From an uncultured Sphingomonadales bacterium (lineage in GTDB: Bacteria; Pseudomonadota; Alphaproteobacteria; Sphingomonadales; Sphingomonadaceae): a stretch of 64,000 bases of DNA. Every line of letters begins with the position of its first letter. Position 1 is the first letter of the stretch. Location: assembly GCA_903832325.1 (NCBI GenBank), contig CAILBC010000027.1:372001-436000 (forward strand), read 5' to 3'. A program made the position numbers and the translations under genes. The notes under the pieces were generated by a model. The model saw only the letters and a program-made list of their open reading frames with translations, made no database searches and had not been told where the DNA came from. Shown here piece after piece: positions 32,249 to 41,011 of the stretch.

Positions 32249-32372
32249 TAGTGGGCTTGGTGGGGACGGACAACGTGTTCGGATCGATAGGAAACCATCG
32301 ACGCTATGCGTTGGTCGCTCCGGGCACGCGCTGGCAAGAAGCGGTCCGATCAAGGCAATCATGAGAGAAACT

Positions 32373-33704
32373 ATGGCCATCTGGCTCAAGCGTGGCATGG
32401 CGGCACAGGCCAAGGCAGATGCCGATCGCAAGGTGCGCGACATTGTCGAGGCGGCTCTTGCCGATATCCAGACGCGCGGCGACGTGGCTGTGCGCGAAAT
32501 GAGCAACACGTTCGATGGCTGGGACCGTGAGGACTACCGCCTTTCACAGGACGAGATCGACGCCGCGGTGGACAGCCTTACCCCGCAAGAGCGCAAGGAC
32601 ATCGAGTTTGCGCAGACGCAGGTGCGGAACTTTGCGCAGATCCAGCGGGCCTCGATGCAGGACGTTGAAGTCGAAACTATGCCTGGCGTGGTGCTGGGCC
32701 ACAAGAATGTGCCGATCAATGCGGCGGGCTGCTATGTGCCTGGCGGCAAGTACCCGCTGCTAGCCAGCGCGCACATGAGCGTAATCACGGCCAAAGTGGC
32801 GGGCGTGAAAAGGATCATCACCTGTGCGCCCCCGTTTCAGGGCAAGATCGCCCGCGCGATTGTTGCCGCGCAGGCCATGGCCGGGGCCGACGCAATCTAT
32901 GCGCTGGGCGGCATTCAGGCGATCGGTGCGATGGCGCTCGGTACGCAGACGATCGATCCGGTCGATATCCTCGTCGGTCCAGGCAACGCCTATGTGGCCG
33001 AAGCCAAACGCCAGCTGTTTGGCCGCGTGGGCATCGATCTGTTTGCCGGACCAACCGAGACGCTGATCATCGCTGACGAGATCGGCTGCGATCCTGAACT
33101 CGCGGCGACGGACATCCTGGGCCAGGTGGAGCATGGTCCGGACAGCCCCGGCGTGCTGCTCACCAATTCGGAAAAGCTCGCGCGCGCCACGATGGCCGAG
33201 ATCGAGCGACTGCTCCAGATCCTGCCGACTGCCGACCATGCGCGCAAGGCGTGGGAGGCGTATGGCGAGGTCATCGTGGCGGAAAGCTATGATGAAATGG
33301 TGCGCATCGCCGACGAGATCGCCAGCGAGCACGTGCAGGTTATGACCGGCGATCCTGACTACTTCCTGCAGAACATGACGAACTATGGCGCGCTGTTTCT
33401 CGGCGCGCGCACCAATGTCTCGTTTGGCGACAAGGTGATTGGGACCAACCACACGCTGCCGACGAAGAAGGCGGCGCGCTATACCGGCGGGCTGTGGGTG
33501 GGCAAGTTCCTCAAGACTTGCACCTATCAGCGCGTGCTGACTGACGAGGCTTCGACGCTGGTCGGCGAATACTGCAGCCGCCTCTGCGCGCTGGAAGGCT
33601 TCGCCGGGCACGGCGAGCAGGCCAACATCCGCGTGCGGCGCTACGGCGGGCGCAACGTGCCTTATGCGGGGCAGGCCGAGCCGAGCGAGCTGACGCGGGC
33701 ATGA
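32373..33704 (+). CDS. Histidinol dehydrogenase-like (HisD/HpsN-type) dehydrogenase
   Basis: 443 residues. Zn-dependent HisD fold: [82 protein letters not shown], and [20 protein letters not shown]. No other his genes are nearby, and the sequence has the MAIWLKRG start typical of HpsN-like (sulfopropanediol dehydrogenase-type) paralogues. Start 32373 chosen on that basis (32361 is an alternative). Role is therefore oxidation of a polyhydroxy or sulfonated alcohol to the acid rather than histidine synthesis. Confidence 0.8.
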   Translation: MAIWLKRGMAAQAKADADRKVRDIVEAALADIQTRGDVAVREMSNTFDGWDREDYRLSQDEIDAAVDSLTPQERKDIEFAQTQVRNFAQIQRASMQDVEVETMPGVVLGHKNVPINAAGCYVPGGKYPLLASAHMSVITAKVAGVKRIITCAPPFQGKIARAIVAAQAMAGADAIYALGGIQAIGAMALGTQTIDPVDILVGPGNAYVAEAKRQLFGRVGIDLFAGPTETLIIADEIGCDPELAATDILGQVEHGPDSPGVLLTNSEKLARATMAEIERLLQILPTADHARKAWEAYGEVIVAESYDEMVRIADEIASEHVQVMTGDPDYFLQNMTNYGALFLGARTNVSFGDKVIGTNHTLPTKKAARYTGGLWVGKFLKTCTYQRVLTDEASTLVGEYCSRLCALEGFAGHGEQANIRVRRYGGRNVPYAGQAEPSELTRA

Positions 33705-34078
33705 GCGAGGAGCTGCGCGCGCTGATCGCGGACTTCGTCGAGCTGTTCTATGTGCAGCGCAAGCCGCGCGCGGCGTTCGAAAAGCATGTCTCGCCGGACT
33801 ATGTGCAGCACAGCCCCGGCTTGACCGACGGGCCGGAAGCGGCCTTGCGGATGCTGGAGCCGCTGTTTGGCCGCGAGGGCGCGCGCTTCGAGGTGAAGCG
33901 GATTCTGATCGATGCGCCGTTCGCCGTGGTCCACTTGCATGGACGGCCCGACATCAGCCAGCCCGGTGTGGCCGTCGCGGATTTCTACCGGGTGGAGCAA
34001 GGCAAGATCGTCGAGCACTGGGATGTGATCCAGCCGGTGCCCGAAACCCGGATCAATCCCCTGGACATGATCGCTTGA
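33701..34078 (+). CDS. SnoaL/NTF2-like protein
   Basis: 125 residues, single NTF2-like domain: [83 protein letters not shown]. The final HWDVIQPVP is characteristic of a SnoaL-like polyketide-cyclase/ester-dehydratase branch. Overlaps the HisD-like stop by four bases and the next SDR start, so it belongs to the long plus-strand operon 32373-39596. Confidence 0.8.
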   Translation: MSEELRALIADFVELFYVQRKPRAAFEKHVSPDYVQHSPGLTDGPEAALRMLEPLFGREGARFEVKRILIDAPFAVVHLHGRPDISQPGVAVADFYRVEQGKIVEHWDVIQPVPETRINPLDMIA

Positions 34079-34839
34079 GCCTGCCGCGTTCGCCCGGGTT
34101 CCGGCTCGATGGCCGGCGCGCGCTGGTGACCGGTGCGGGACGGGGCATCGGGCTCGCCATGGCCGCTGCGCTGGCCGAGGCAGGCGCGGAGGTAACGCTG
34201 GCGGCGCGCACGACCGCGGAAATCGAGGCCGGGGCGGAGGCGATCCGCGCGGCGGGCGGCAAGGCCATCGCGGCGGTGCTTGATGTGTCAGACCTTGTGG
34301 CGGTTGAGGCGTTCTTCGCCGCGCAGCCCGCCTTCCAAGTGCTGGTCAACAATGCCGGAACCAATCGTCCCAAGCCGGTGTGGGATATGACTGAGGCCGA
34401 TTACGACGCGGTGCTCGATCTCAACGTGAAATCGGCATTCTTTGTGGCGCAGGCCGGCGTGAAAGCCATGATCGCCGAACGAGTGCAGGGCAGCCTGATC
34501 CATATCGGCAGTCAGATGGGTCATGTCGGTGGGCCGAACCGCTCGCTCTATTGCGCCAGCAAGTGGGCGCTGGAGGGCATGAACAAGGCCTTTGCGCTCG
34601 ATCTCGCACCCTATGGCATTCGCAGCAACACCATCGCGCCCACATTCATCGAAACGCCGATGACAAAGCCCTTCTTTGAGAACGCGGACTTCAAAGCCAG
34701 CGTGCTCGCCAAGATCAAGCTGGGCCGCATTGGCACGGTGGAGGATCTGATGGGCGCGGCGGTATTTCTCGCCTCCGATGCCTCGGCACTCATGACCGGC
34801 ACCAGCCTTGTCATCGATGGCGGTTGGACGGCAGACTGA
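34075..34839 (+). CDS. SDR-family dehydrogenase, TTG start
   Basis: 254 residues. TGAGRGIG cofactor motif near residue 20, VNNAGTN, IHIGSQMG, and a standard Tyr-x3-Lys (YCASK), then IRSNTIAPTFIETPM. Classical, complete. The TTG start overlaps the stop codon of the SnoaL-like gene (TTGA), a clear translational-coupling arrangement. Probably oxidises or reduces the intermediate before the P450 four bases downstream. Confidence 0.85.
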   Translation: MSLPRSPGFRLDGRRALVTGAGRGIGLAMAAALAEAGAEVTLAARTTAEIEAGAEAIRAAGGKAIAAVLDVSDLVAVEAFFAAQPAFQVLVNNAGTNRPKPVWDMTEADYDAVLDLNVKSAFFVAQAGVKAMIAERVQGSLIHIGSQMGHVGGPNRSLYCASKWALEGMNKAFALDLAPYGIRSNTIAPTFIETPMTKPFFENADFKASVLAKIKLGRIGTVEDLMGAAVFLASDASALMTGTSLVIDGGWTAD

Positions 34840-34843
34840 AACG

Positions 34844-36025
34844 ATGGTTGCGTCACTCGATCTTAATCCGTTCGACCTGGCGGTGCTGGCCGATCCTTTC
34901 GCCCACCACGCAGCGTTGCGCGATGCGGGGCCAGTGGTGTTCCTACCCAGCATCGATTGCTTTGCGATGGCGCGGCACGCCGAAGTGCAAGCCGCGCTCA
35001 CGGATTTCGAGATTTACGTCTCAGGGCGCGGAGTGGGGCTTGCCGATTTCAGCTGTGAGGAACCGTGGCGGCCCCCGTCGCTGCTACTGGAAACCGACCC
35101 GCCGGTGCATGATCGGACGCGCGGCCTGATGAACCGCGTTGCGTCACTCGCGTCGCTGCGAAAGGTCATGCCCGAATGGCAAGCCAAGGCCGATGCGTTG
35201 GTGGCGGGGCTCGTCGGGCACGGCTCGTTCGACGCCGTGCCCGCGCTGGCCGAGGCGTTTCCGCTCTCGGTGTTTCCCGATCTCATCGGTCTACGCGAGG
35301 ATGGGCGCGAACACCTCATTCCCTATGGCACCGTGGCGTTCAACGCCTTTGGCCCGCGCAACGCCCTGCTCGCCGAAGCGATGGACCGGGCGCAGGCGGC
35401 GACCGCGTGGGTGGCTGAGAGCTGCCAGCGGGAGAACTTGCGGCCCGGCGGGTGGGGCGCGCAGGTTTATGCAGCGGCGGACCGGGGCGAATGCAGTCCC
35501 GCGGAGGCCGAAAGGCTTGTGCGCTCGTTCCTCACCGCCGGGGTGGATACCACGGTCAACGGCATCGGCACGGCTATCCACGCCTTCGCGCAGTTTCCAG
35601 CTGAATGGCACCTACTTCGCGCCGATCCCTCACTGCTGAAGCGCGCGGTGGAGGAAACGCTGCGCTGGGGCGGCACGGTGCAGACGTTTTTCCGCACGAC
35701 ATCGCGCGATGTGGACGTAGCCGGGCAACGCATTCCCGAAGGCTCCAAGGTCCTGCTGTTCCTCGCTGCTGCCAACCGCGATCCGCGCCGCTGGAGTGAT
35801 CCGGACAGCTTCGACATTACCCGACAAGCGAGCGGTCATGTCGGCTTCGGGTTCGGCATCCACCAGTGCCTGGGCCAGATGGTGGCGCGCATGGAAGCGG
35901 AGGCCGTGATCGGCGCTATGATCCCTCGTGTCGCCGAAATCCGTGAGACCGCACTGGCGCAGCGCCGGCTCAACAATACGCTCCATGCGATCGGCACGCT
36001 TCCGGTCGAATTCGTACCTGCCTGA
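34844..36025 (+). CDS. Cytochrome P450
   Basis: 393 residues, bacterial class I length. I-helix AGVDTT at 232-237, ExxR as E271-R274, haem loop FGFGIHQCLG at 335-344 with axial Cys342. No ferredoxin or reductase gene is seen in the window, so partner electron carriers must be elsewhere. Four bases after the SDR gene and 13 before the alpha/beta hydrolase. Likely hydroxylates or demethylates the pathway substrate. Confidence 0.9.
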   Translation: MVASLDLNPFDLAVLADPFAHHAALRDAGPVVFLPSIDCFAMARHAEVQAALTDFEIYVSGRGVGLADFSCEEPWRPPSLLLETDPPVHDRTRGLMNRVASLASLRKVMPEWQAKADALVAGLVGHGSFDAVPALAEAFPLSVFPDLIGLREDGREHLIPYGTVAFNAFGPRNALLAEAMDRAQAATAWVAESCQRENLRPGGWGAQVYAAADRGECSPAEAERLVRSFLTAGVDTTVNGIGTAIHAFAQFPAEWHLLRADPSLLKRAVEETLRWGGTVQTFFRTTSRDVDVAGQRIPEGSKVLLFLAAANRDPRRWSDPDSFDITRQASGHVGFGFGIHQCLGQMVARMEAEAVIGAMIPRVAEIRETALAQRRLNNTLHAIGTLPVEFVPA

Positions 36026-36038
36026 AGAAAGACCCGTC

Positions 36039-37190
36039 ATGTTCGAACCGTTTCCCGGAAACTACGTCTGGAACCTCGCCACGAATCTGGCGCTGGTATG
36101 TGGCGGCAACCATGGCGAAATTGACGAGGCCAACCGGCCGATCATGGAGGCGGCCAAGGCAGGTGCAGACGCGGGGTCGGCGCTGATGTTCGACAGTTGG
36201 ATCCGCGTCGCCGATCAGGTTGCAGCCAACGGCGTAGCGGACGAGGCGGCGGGTTACAGTCGTTCGGCGGGCACCAAATACCTGCGCGCCTCGGGCTACT
36301 ACCTTGCCGCCGAGCGCATGCAGAGCCGCGAATATGCGCCGCGCTGGGAGGCCTATGCCAAGGGCTTGGAACTCTATCACAAGGGAAGCGCGCTGCGCGG
36401 GCTGCATGTTGAGAAGGTCGAGATCCCCTATGAAGGAAGCGCCTACACCGCGATCTTCGTGCACGATGGATCGGGCACGCCGCGCCCCACGCTCGTCTCA
36501 GTCAACGGGCTGGATTCGATGAAAGAGCAGGTCAACATGGCGGGCCACGGCCTCGCCAACCTCGAGCGTGGGATGAACACGCTGTTCGTCGATCAGCCGG
36601 GTACCGGTGAGGCGATCCGCCTGCGCGGGCTGCCAGCCGTCTATGACGCCGAGCGCTGGGGCAGCCCTGCGTTCGATTACCTGCTCACGCGCAGCGATGT
36701 GATCCCCGGCAAGATTGGCATTTTCGGCCTTTCGTTCGGCGGCTATCATGCGCCTCGAATTGCTGCGAACGATGCGCGCTATGCGCTGTGCGCGGTGATG
36801 GGGGCCAACCACGTGTGGGGCCAGCGCCAGCGCGAGCGGGTGAGCAACGAGGGCGAGAACCCCGTGCCGCATTACTGGGACCATGTGATGTGGGTGTTCG
36901 GGTTTGAGGACCGGGATGCGTTCCTGACCTATGCTGACCAGATCACGCTTGATGGGCAGGTGGAGCAAATCCGTGTGCCGTTCCTCATCACCCACGGCGA
37001 AAATGATCGCCAAATCCCCGCGTTCAATGCCCACCTCAGCTTTGATCAGGCGGTGAACAGCCCCAAGCGAGCCTTGCGCATGTTCACCAAGGCCGATTTC
37101 GAAGTGGAGCATTGCGGAGCGGACAACGGCACGGGAATGCGCGACTACATTGCAGACTGGTGCGCTGAAACATTCGCAGAAATGGGGTGA
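36039..37190 (+). CDS. Alpha/beta hydrolase (2,6-dihydroxypseudooxynicotine hydrolase-like)
   Basis: 383 residues: an N-terminal helical lid (about 1-130) and an alpha/beta-hydrolase core. Nucleophile Ser is in GIFGLSFGGYHAPR, the acid in ITHGENDRQIP, and the His probably in EVEHCGADN. The layout resembles C-C hydrolases of the DHPON type and FrsA-like esterases. Cleaves a C-C bond of a diketone or an ester. Start at 36039 uses the ATG just after the P450 stop, with GAAGAAAG upstream. Confidence 0.8.
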   Translation: MFEPFPGNYVWNLATNLALVCGGNHGEIDEANRPIMEAAKAGADAGSALMFDSWIRVADQVAANGVADEAAGYSRSAGTKYLRASGYYLAAERMQSREYAPRWEAYAKGLELYHKGSALRGLHVEKVEIPYEGSAYTAIFVHDGSGTPRPTLVSVNGLDSMKEQVNMAGHGLANLERGMNTLFVDQPGTGEAIRLRGLPAVYDAERWGSPAFDYLLTRSDVIPGKIGIFGLSFGGYHAPRIAANDARYALCAVMGANHVWGQRQRERVSNEGENPVPHYWDHVMWVFGFEDRDAFLTYADQITLDGQVEQIRVPFLITHGENDRQIPAFNAHLSFDQAVNSPKRALRMFTKADFEVEHCGADNGTGMRDYIADWCAETFAEMG

Positions 37191-37195
37191 GGAAT

Positions 37196-38227
37196 ATGGA
37201 ACGTTATTTGCGCAAATGCTGGGTCATGGCCGGATGGGCCGAGGAGATCGGAGACGCAGGTCTGGTGCGGCAACTTTTGGGCCGCCCGACCTTTATCTAT
37301 CGGCTGGAAAATGGCGGTCTGGCGGCGCTGCTTGACCGGTGCCCACACCGCTTCGCGCCGCTTTCCAAAGGCACGCGCGAGGGCGACCGTGTCGTCTGCG
37401 GCTATCACGGGCTAACCTTTGACAGCGCTGGTCAGTGTGTGCGCAATCCGTTTGCAGAGCGCATTCCGGCAGGCGCCTGCGTACCGTCGTTCGCGGTGGC
37501 CGAGCGTGACGGGATCGTGTGGCTCTGGGCTGGCGCGGCTGAGGACGCGGACCCAGCGCTTATCCCCGATTTCGGTTTCGTACCCGATACCGCGCATAGC
37601 CGTACCGTGCGCGGTTACACCTTGATGCAGGCCAATTACGAATATGGCACCGATAACTTGCTCGATCTCTCGCATATCGAATTCGTCCACAAGGGCACGT
37701 TCGCCGGGCAGGGCGTGATCTTTGCGGGCGAGCATACGGTCGCGCTCGAAGGCGATACGCTGCATTCGAACTGGTGGATGCCTGGCATTGCACCGCCTTC
37801 GATGGCGCAAGACGCGTTTCCGCCCGATGCCAAAGTCGATCACTGGCTAGACATGCGCTGGAACGCACCCGCCTCGATGCGGCTGCATGTCGGCGTTTCA
37901 CTCCATGGGGCTGGGCGTGAAGCTGGCTTTCAGGTTCCGCAGGCACACATCCTGACCCCGGCAGACGAGCACACCACGCACTACTTCTGGTCATCCACCC
38001 GGTATGACGCGCTGGATTCCGCAGAAGTCGATGGCGCGCTGCTGGCGCTGTTTGGCGAGGCTTTCGATCTGGAAGACAAGCCGATGATCGAGGCCGCATA
38101 TGCAAATGTTCGCGGGAAAGACTTCTGGGCGGAAAAGCCGCTTTCACTGGGCATCGATCAGGGCGGGACGCGCGCCCGGCGGCTGCTTGAGAGCATGATC
38201 GCACGGGAAAGTGCCGTGGATGGCTGA
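37196..38227 (+). CDS. Rieske [2Fe-2S] aromatic oxygenase, VanA-like oxygenase subunit
   Basis: 343 residues. Rieske cluster C49-P-H51 and C68-G-Y-H71, mononuclear iron set in DNLLDLSHIEFVH (Asp157, His160, His165). Length and arrangement match VanA/phthalate-dioxygenase-like O-demethylase/hydroxylase subunits. The start is ambiguous: GTG 37187 also reads in frame and overlaps the previous stop. No reductase partner gene is present. Probably demethylates or hydroxylates an aromatic ring. Confidence 0.88.
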   Translation: MERYLRKCWVMAGWAEEIGDAGLVRQLLGRPTFIYRLENGGLAALLDRCPHRFAPLSKGTREGDRVVCGYHGLTFDSAGQCVRNPFAERIPAGACVPSFAVAERDGIVWLWAGAAEDADPALIPDFGFVPDTAHSRTVRGYTLMQANYEYGTDNLLDLSHIEFVHKGTFAGQGVIFAGEHTVALEGDTLHSNWWMPGIAPPSMAQDAFPPDAKVDHWLDMRWNAPASMRLHVGVSLHGAGREAGFQVPQAHILTPADEHTTHYFWSSTRYDALDSAEVDGALLALFGEAFDLEDKPMIEAAYANVRGKDFWAEKPLSLGIDQGGTRARRLLESMIARESAVDG

Positions 38228-38627
38228 TTTCACCTTCCATCACGGCGGCGTCTCGGTGCCCAATCTTGATGAAGCCATAGCCTGGTATGGCGATGTGCTC
38301 GGCTTCGAGGTGGAAAAGCGCTTCTACATCGAAGCCGCGCGCAGCCACACCGCGATGGTGTGCAAGGGACCGCTGCGCTTCGAACTGTTCGAAGTGGAAG
38401 GCGCCGCGCCAATGCCCGAGGATCGCCGCCATCCGCCGCGCGATCTTCAGACCCATGGCAACAAGCATGTCGCGTTTCGCGTGGATGATCTGGAAGCGTT
38501 TCTGGCAGAGATGGAGAAAAAGGGCGCAGATGTGGCGTTTGTGGTGCGCGAGGCATTCGGCAAGGGCTGCTTCATTCGCGACTGCGCGGGCAACCTGATA
38601 GAGTTTGTCGAGGAAGCGAACCCATGA
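38220..38627 (+). CDS. Glyoxalase/VOC-family protein
   Basis: 135 residues, two beta-alpha-beta-beta-beta units: FHHGGVSVPNLDEAIAWYGD, FEVEKRFYIEAARSHTAMV, ELFEVEGA, then HVAFRVDDLEAFLAEMEKKG and FIRDCAGNLIEFVEE. The H and E ligand positions fit a VOC metal site. Overlaps the Rieske gene by eight bases. May act as an isomerase, a dioxygenase or a small accessory protein. Confidence 0.85.
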   Translation: MADFTFHHGGVSVPNLDEAIAWYGDVLGFEVEKRFYIEAARSHTAMVCKGPLRFELFEVEGAAPMPEDRRHPPRDLQTHGNKHVAFRVDDLEAFLAEMEKKGADVAFVVREAFGKGCFIRDCAGNLIEFVEEANP

Positions 38628-39268
38628 ATTTCACCGATCCGCGCGTCGCCGCCGTGTTTGAGACCTACCGGCAGCGCGAGGCGGCGGATCAGGCCCGGAT
38701 GCGTGAACTGGGACCTGCCGGTTTTGTCGTGCGTGATGAATTCCTGCTCCCCATCGGCGAGGACGTTGGCGCAGTGCTGCATGCGCTGGTGCTGGCGCGG
38801 CGGCCGCGCGTGATCCTCGAACTGGGTACGAGCTATGGCTATTCCACGCTGATCCTCGCCGATGCGGCCCGAGAGGTTGGCGCGCGGGTGGTTTCAATGG
38901 AACTGGCCGATTACAAGCAGGCCTTCGCCCAGGCCCGTCTGGAAGAGGCTGGACTTGCCGATGTGGCGGAGCTGCGCTGCGGTGATGCGCTGGCTTTGCT
39001 GGCAGAGGAGGCCGGGCCGTTCGACTTTGTGCTGCTCGATATCTGGAAGGAGCTTTACCTTCCCTGTTTCGATGCATTCTATCCCAAGCTTTCGGACGAA
39101 GGCGTGATCGCCTCGGACAATATGGTCGAACCCGTGCACGACCGCCTCAATGTGAGGGCCTTTCGCGAAGCTGTTCGCGCCAGGGCCGATCTGCAGACGG
39201 TTCTGCTCCCCATCGGGAGCGGCATCGAACTGACCGTCCGATGGGACGCCGTCAATTCCAAGCTATGA
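38624..39268 (+). CDS. SAM-dependent O-methyltransferase
   Basis: 214 residues. AdoMet motif ILELGTSYGYSTLILADAA near residues 66-84, VVSMELADYK, and FDFVLLDIWKELYLPCFDAF (family-3 O-methyltransferase signature). Coupled by four bases to the VOC gene. In a catabolic cluster it may act on a hydroxy-aromatic intermediate for detoxification, or the reaction may run with another acceptor. Confidence 0.8.
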   Translation: MNFTDPRVAAVFETYRQREAADQARMRELGPAGFVVRDEFLLPIGEDVGAVLHALVLARRPRVILELGTSYGYSTLILADAAREVGARVVSMELADYKQAFAQARLEEAGLADVAELRCGDALALLAEEAGPFDFVLLDIWKELYLPCFDAFYPKLSDEGVIASDNMVEPVHDRLNVRAFREAVRARADLQTVLLPIGSGIELTVRWDAVNSKL

Positions 39269-39278
39269 GGAAATTCGC

Positions 39279-39596
39279 ATGATCCACGAGGTCGCATCGA
39301 TCACCATCGATCCGGCGCGCGCCGCCGAATTCGAGGCAGCCGTCGCCAGAGCCCGTCCGTATTTCGCGGCAGCAAAGGGCTTTGTCTCGTTCAGTCTGAA
39401 GCGGGTGATCGAAAATCCGGCTTGCTATCAACTGGTCGTCGGGTGGGAGAGTGTTGAAGCGCACATGGTGGATTTTCGCGCGTCTCCCGGATTCCAGGAA
39501 TGGCGCGCGCTTGCCGGTCCATTCTTTGTCGAACCACCGTCGGTGATGCATCTTCAGACGGTGATCTCCCAGCTCAGTCGGTTATCCCTGCCGTGA
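39279..39596 (+). CDS. Antibiotic biosynthesis monooxygenase (ABM)-domain protein
   Basis: 105 residues, ferredoxin-like ABM fold: VASITIDPARAAEFEAAVARARPYF, GFVSFSLKRVIENPACYQLVVGWESVEAH and FQEWRALAGPFF. Such proteins can be cofactor-free quinone-forming monooxygenases. Last gene of the plus-strand operon, 10 bases after the methyltransferase and convergent with the extradiol dioxygenase-like gene. Confidence 0.8.
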   Translation: MIHEVASITIDPARAAEFEAAVARARPYFAAAKGFVSFSLKRVIENPACYQLVVGWESVEAHMVDFRASPGFQEWRALAGPFFVEPPSVMHLQTVISQLSRLSLP

Positions 39597-39602
39597 TCCG
39601 GA

Positions 39603-40673
39603 TCAGAGGGCGTGCTCGTCGTCGGGTGTCAGCTCGGCGAGCGCGCCGCTGAGCTGCCGTTTTCCGGGCGCGTTCTTTCGATAGGGCTCGAAACTCTTGC
39701 GGTCAGCGTCGAAGGTCATATCCCACGGAATGTTTGGTGCGCGGAAGATTGCCGGCGCGTTGTGGGACCAGAGCAGCGAGCCGAACTTGAAATCCCACGC
39801 GCGCGGCACCCAGTTGTCGTCCACGTAGTCGGTGTCAGCGTGGTATTCCGCCTCGCCCGCATGGCCGGGGATTTCGCAATAATAGTAGATCGCGCTGGAA
39901 ATGCGGTGGCGCGAGATGCCGCCACTCGTGTTCATCGTGGTATTCTTCCAGCCCTTGTTGTCCATAATGTTGGCACCGAGCATGACCTCGTCGATATCGT
40001 CCATGCCGAAGGCGATGTGCATGAACTTGAAGTGATCAGGGGCGATCGGCAGGTCGCAGTTCACCCAGAAGATTGAGTGATGCTCGAAAGTGCCGGCTGC
40101 GCGGGCAAAGATGCCGGTGCCTTTGGAGTGGTCGACATACCGGAAGCCCAGATGCCGTTCGTAAAACTCGAAGCTGCCAACATAGTCGGGGCTGAAGAAC
40201 ACCACGTGGTTGATCGTTTTGGGGATCGCGCGCGCGCGCCAGATACGGTGCTGGTTGAAGCGCGGCCACTGCGAGGGCGTGTTGACCGGGCTGGCTTCGG
40301 AGACGACGGCGCGCTTGTCCCACACGCGCAGCGCGATCGGCTGGCCATCGGGACAGGTGCAGCGCACGGTGCCATCCGCTGCGTGCGTGACGGCGACTTC
40401 CGTGGCGAGGCTGGCGACGATCTTCTCCAGATTGGCCGCAGTGTCGATGCCCCAGACGGTCTCCTTGATTCCGTCGCCTGCAAAAGGATCGGGTGCGGGC
40501 AAGCGCGCGTCGCCATGACAGAGCAAGATGACACGGCTGCCCGAGGCGAGGCGGAACACGGCCTCGCTGTCGTCCGCATGCTCCAACGGTAGGCCGAAAT
40601 CGGTCCAGAACCGGGTGTGCTCGGCCAGATCGGCCACGCCGAAAACTACGCTCTCAACGCCAAGAACGGACAT
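39603..40673 (-). CDS. Extradiol ring-cleavage dioxygenase-like VOC protein
   Basis: 356 residues, two vicinal-oxygen-chelate domains. Metal ligands in the C-terminal domain fit a type I extradiol enzyme: His in TINHVVFFSPDYVGSFEFYE, His in FMHIAFGMDDIDEV, and Glu near IYYYCEIPGHAGEAEYH. GGAGAAG before ATG 40673. It would open a catechol-like ring meta to the hydroxyls. Downstream steps could use the FAH-family protein or the alpha/beta hydrolase. Confidence 0.8.
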   Translation of the reverse strand: MSVLGVESVVFGVADLAEHTRFWTDFGLPLEHADDSEAVFRLASGSRVILLCHGDARLPAPDPFAGDGIKETVWGIDTAANLEKIVASLATEVAVTHAADGTVRCTCPDGQPIALRVWDKRAVVSEASPVNTPSQWPRFNQHRIWRARAIPKTINHVVFFSPDYVGSFEFYERHLGFRYVDHSKGTGIFARAAGTFEHHSIFWVNCDLPIAPDHFKFMHIAFGMDDIDEVMLGANIMDNKGWKNTTMNTSGGISRHRISSAIYYYCEIPGHAGEAEYHADTDYVDDNWVPRAWDFKFGSLLWSHNAPAIFRAPNIPWDMTFDADRKSFEPYRKNAPGKRQLSGALAELTPDDEHAL

Positions 40674-40777
40674 GACTTCTCCTGAATTTCAATCAGGTGA
40701 AGGTATGCCGCAGCGGGCCTGTCAGCGGAAACCCATGTTTTCGGTCGCCAGCTATCCACGCCAGCGATGGCCGCGCG

Positions 40778-41011
40778 TTACTTGCGGAACGGCAGGCTCA
40801 GCAGAAACAGGATCGTCCGGAAATCGAGCAGCTTCAACGCGGCGCGAGCCTCAGCCGGGGTCAGCCGCGCGACCATCGGCATCGCGCCGAAGATCTTGCC
40901 CCGGATCACCAGCGTGCTGCCGTCCTGCTCGATCTTGCGCACCGCCATCAATTCATTGCCCTGCGCATCAAGGATCTTGGCCGTGGGCACCTTGCTTCGC
41001 TCGCTCATCAC
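40778..41011 (-). CDS. Small uncharacterised protein
   Basis: 77 residues, starting ATGATG and overlapping the stop of the CrtI-like gene by four bases (coupled). Sequence is mostly short strands (AKILDAQGNELMAVRKIEQDGSTLVIRG) and a C-terminal hydrophobic helix LLDFRTILFLLSLPFRK. Resembles small proteins seen beside phytoene-dehydrogenase-like genes but not an established family. Could be a membrane-anchored partner. A 104-bp gap separates it from the dioxygenase start. Confidence 0.6.
   Translation of the reverse strand: MMSERSKVPTAKILDAQGNELMAVRKIEQDGSTLVIRGKIFGAMPMVARLTPAEARAALKLLDFRTILFLLSLPFRK

Noticed and set aside
32373..33704. Annotating the HisD-like gene as hisD of histidine biosynthesis
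   Set aside because: No his genes nearby, the N terminus resembles HpsN-type paralogues, and the surroundings are catabolic.
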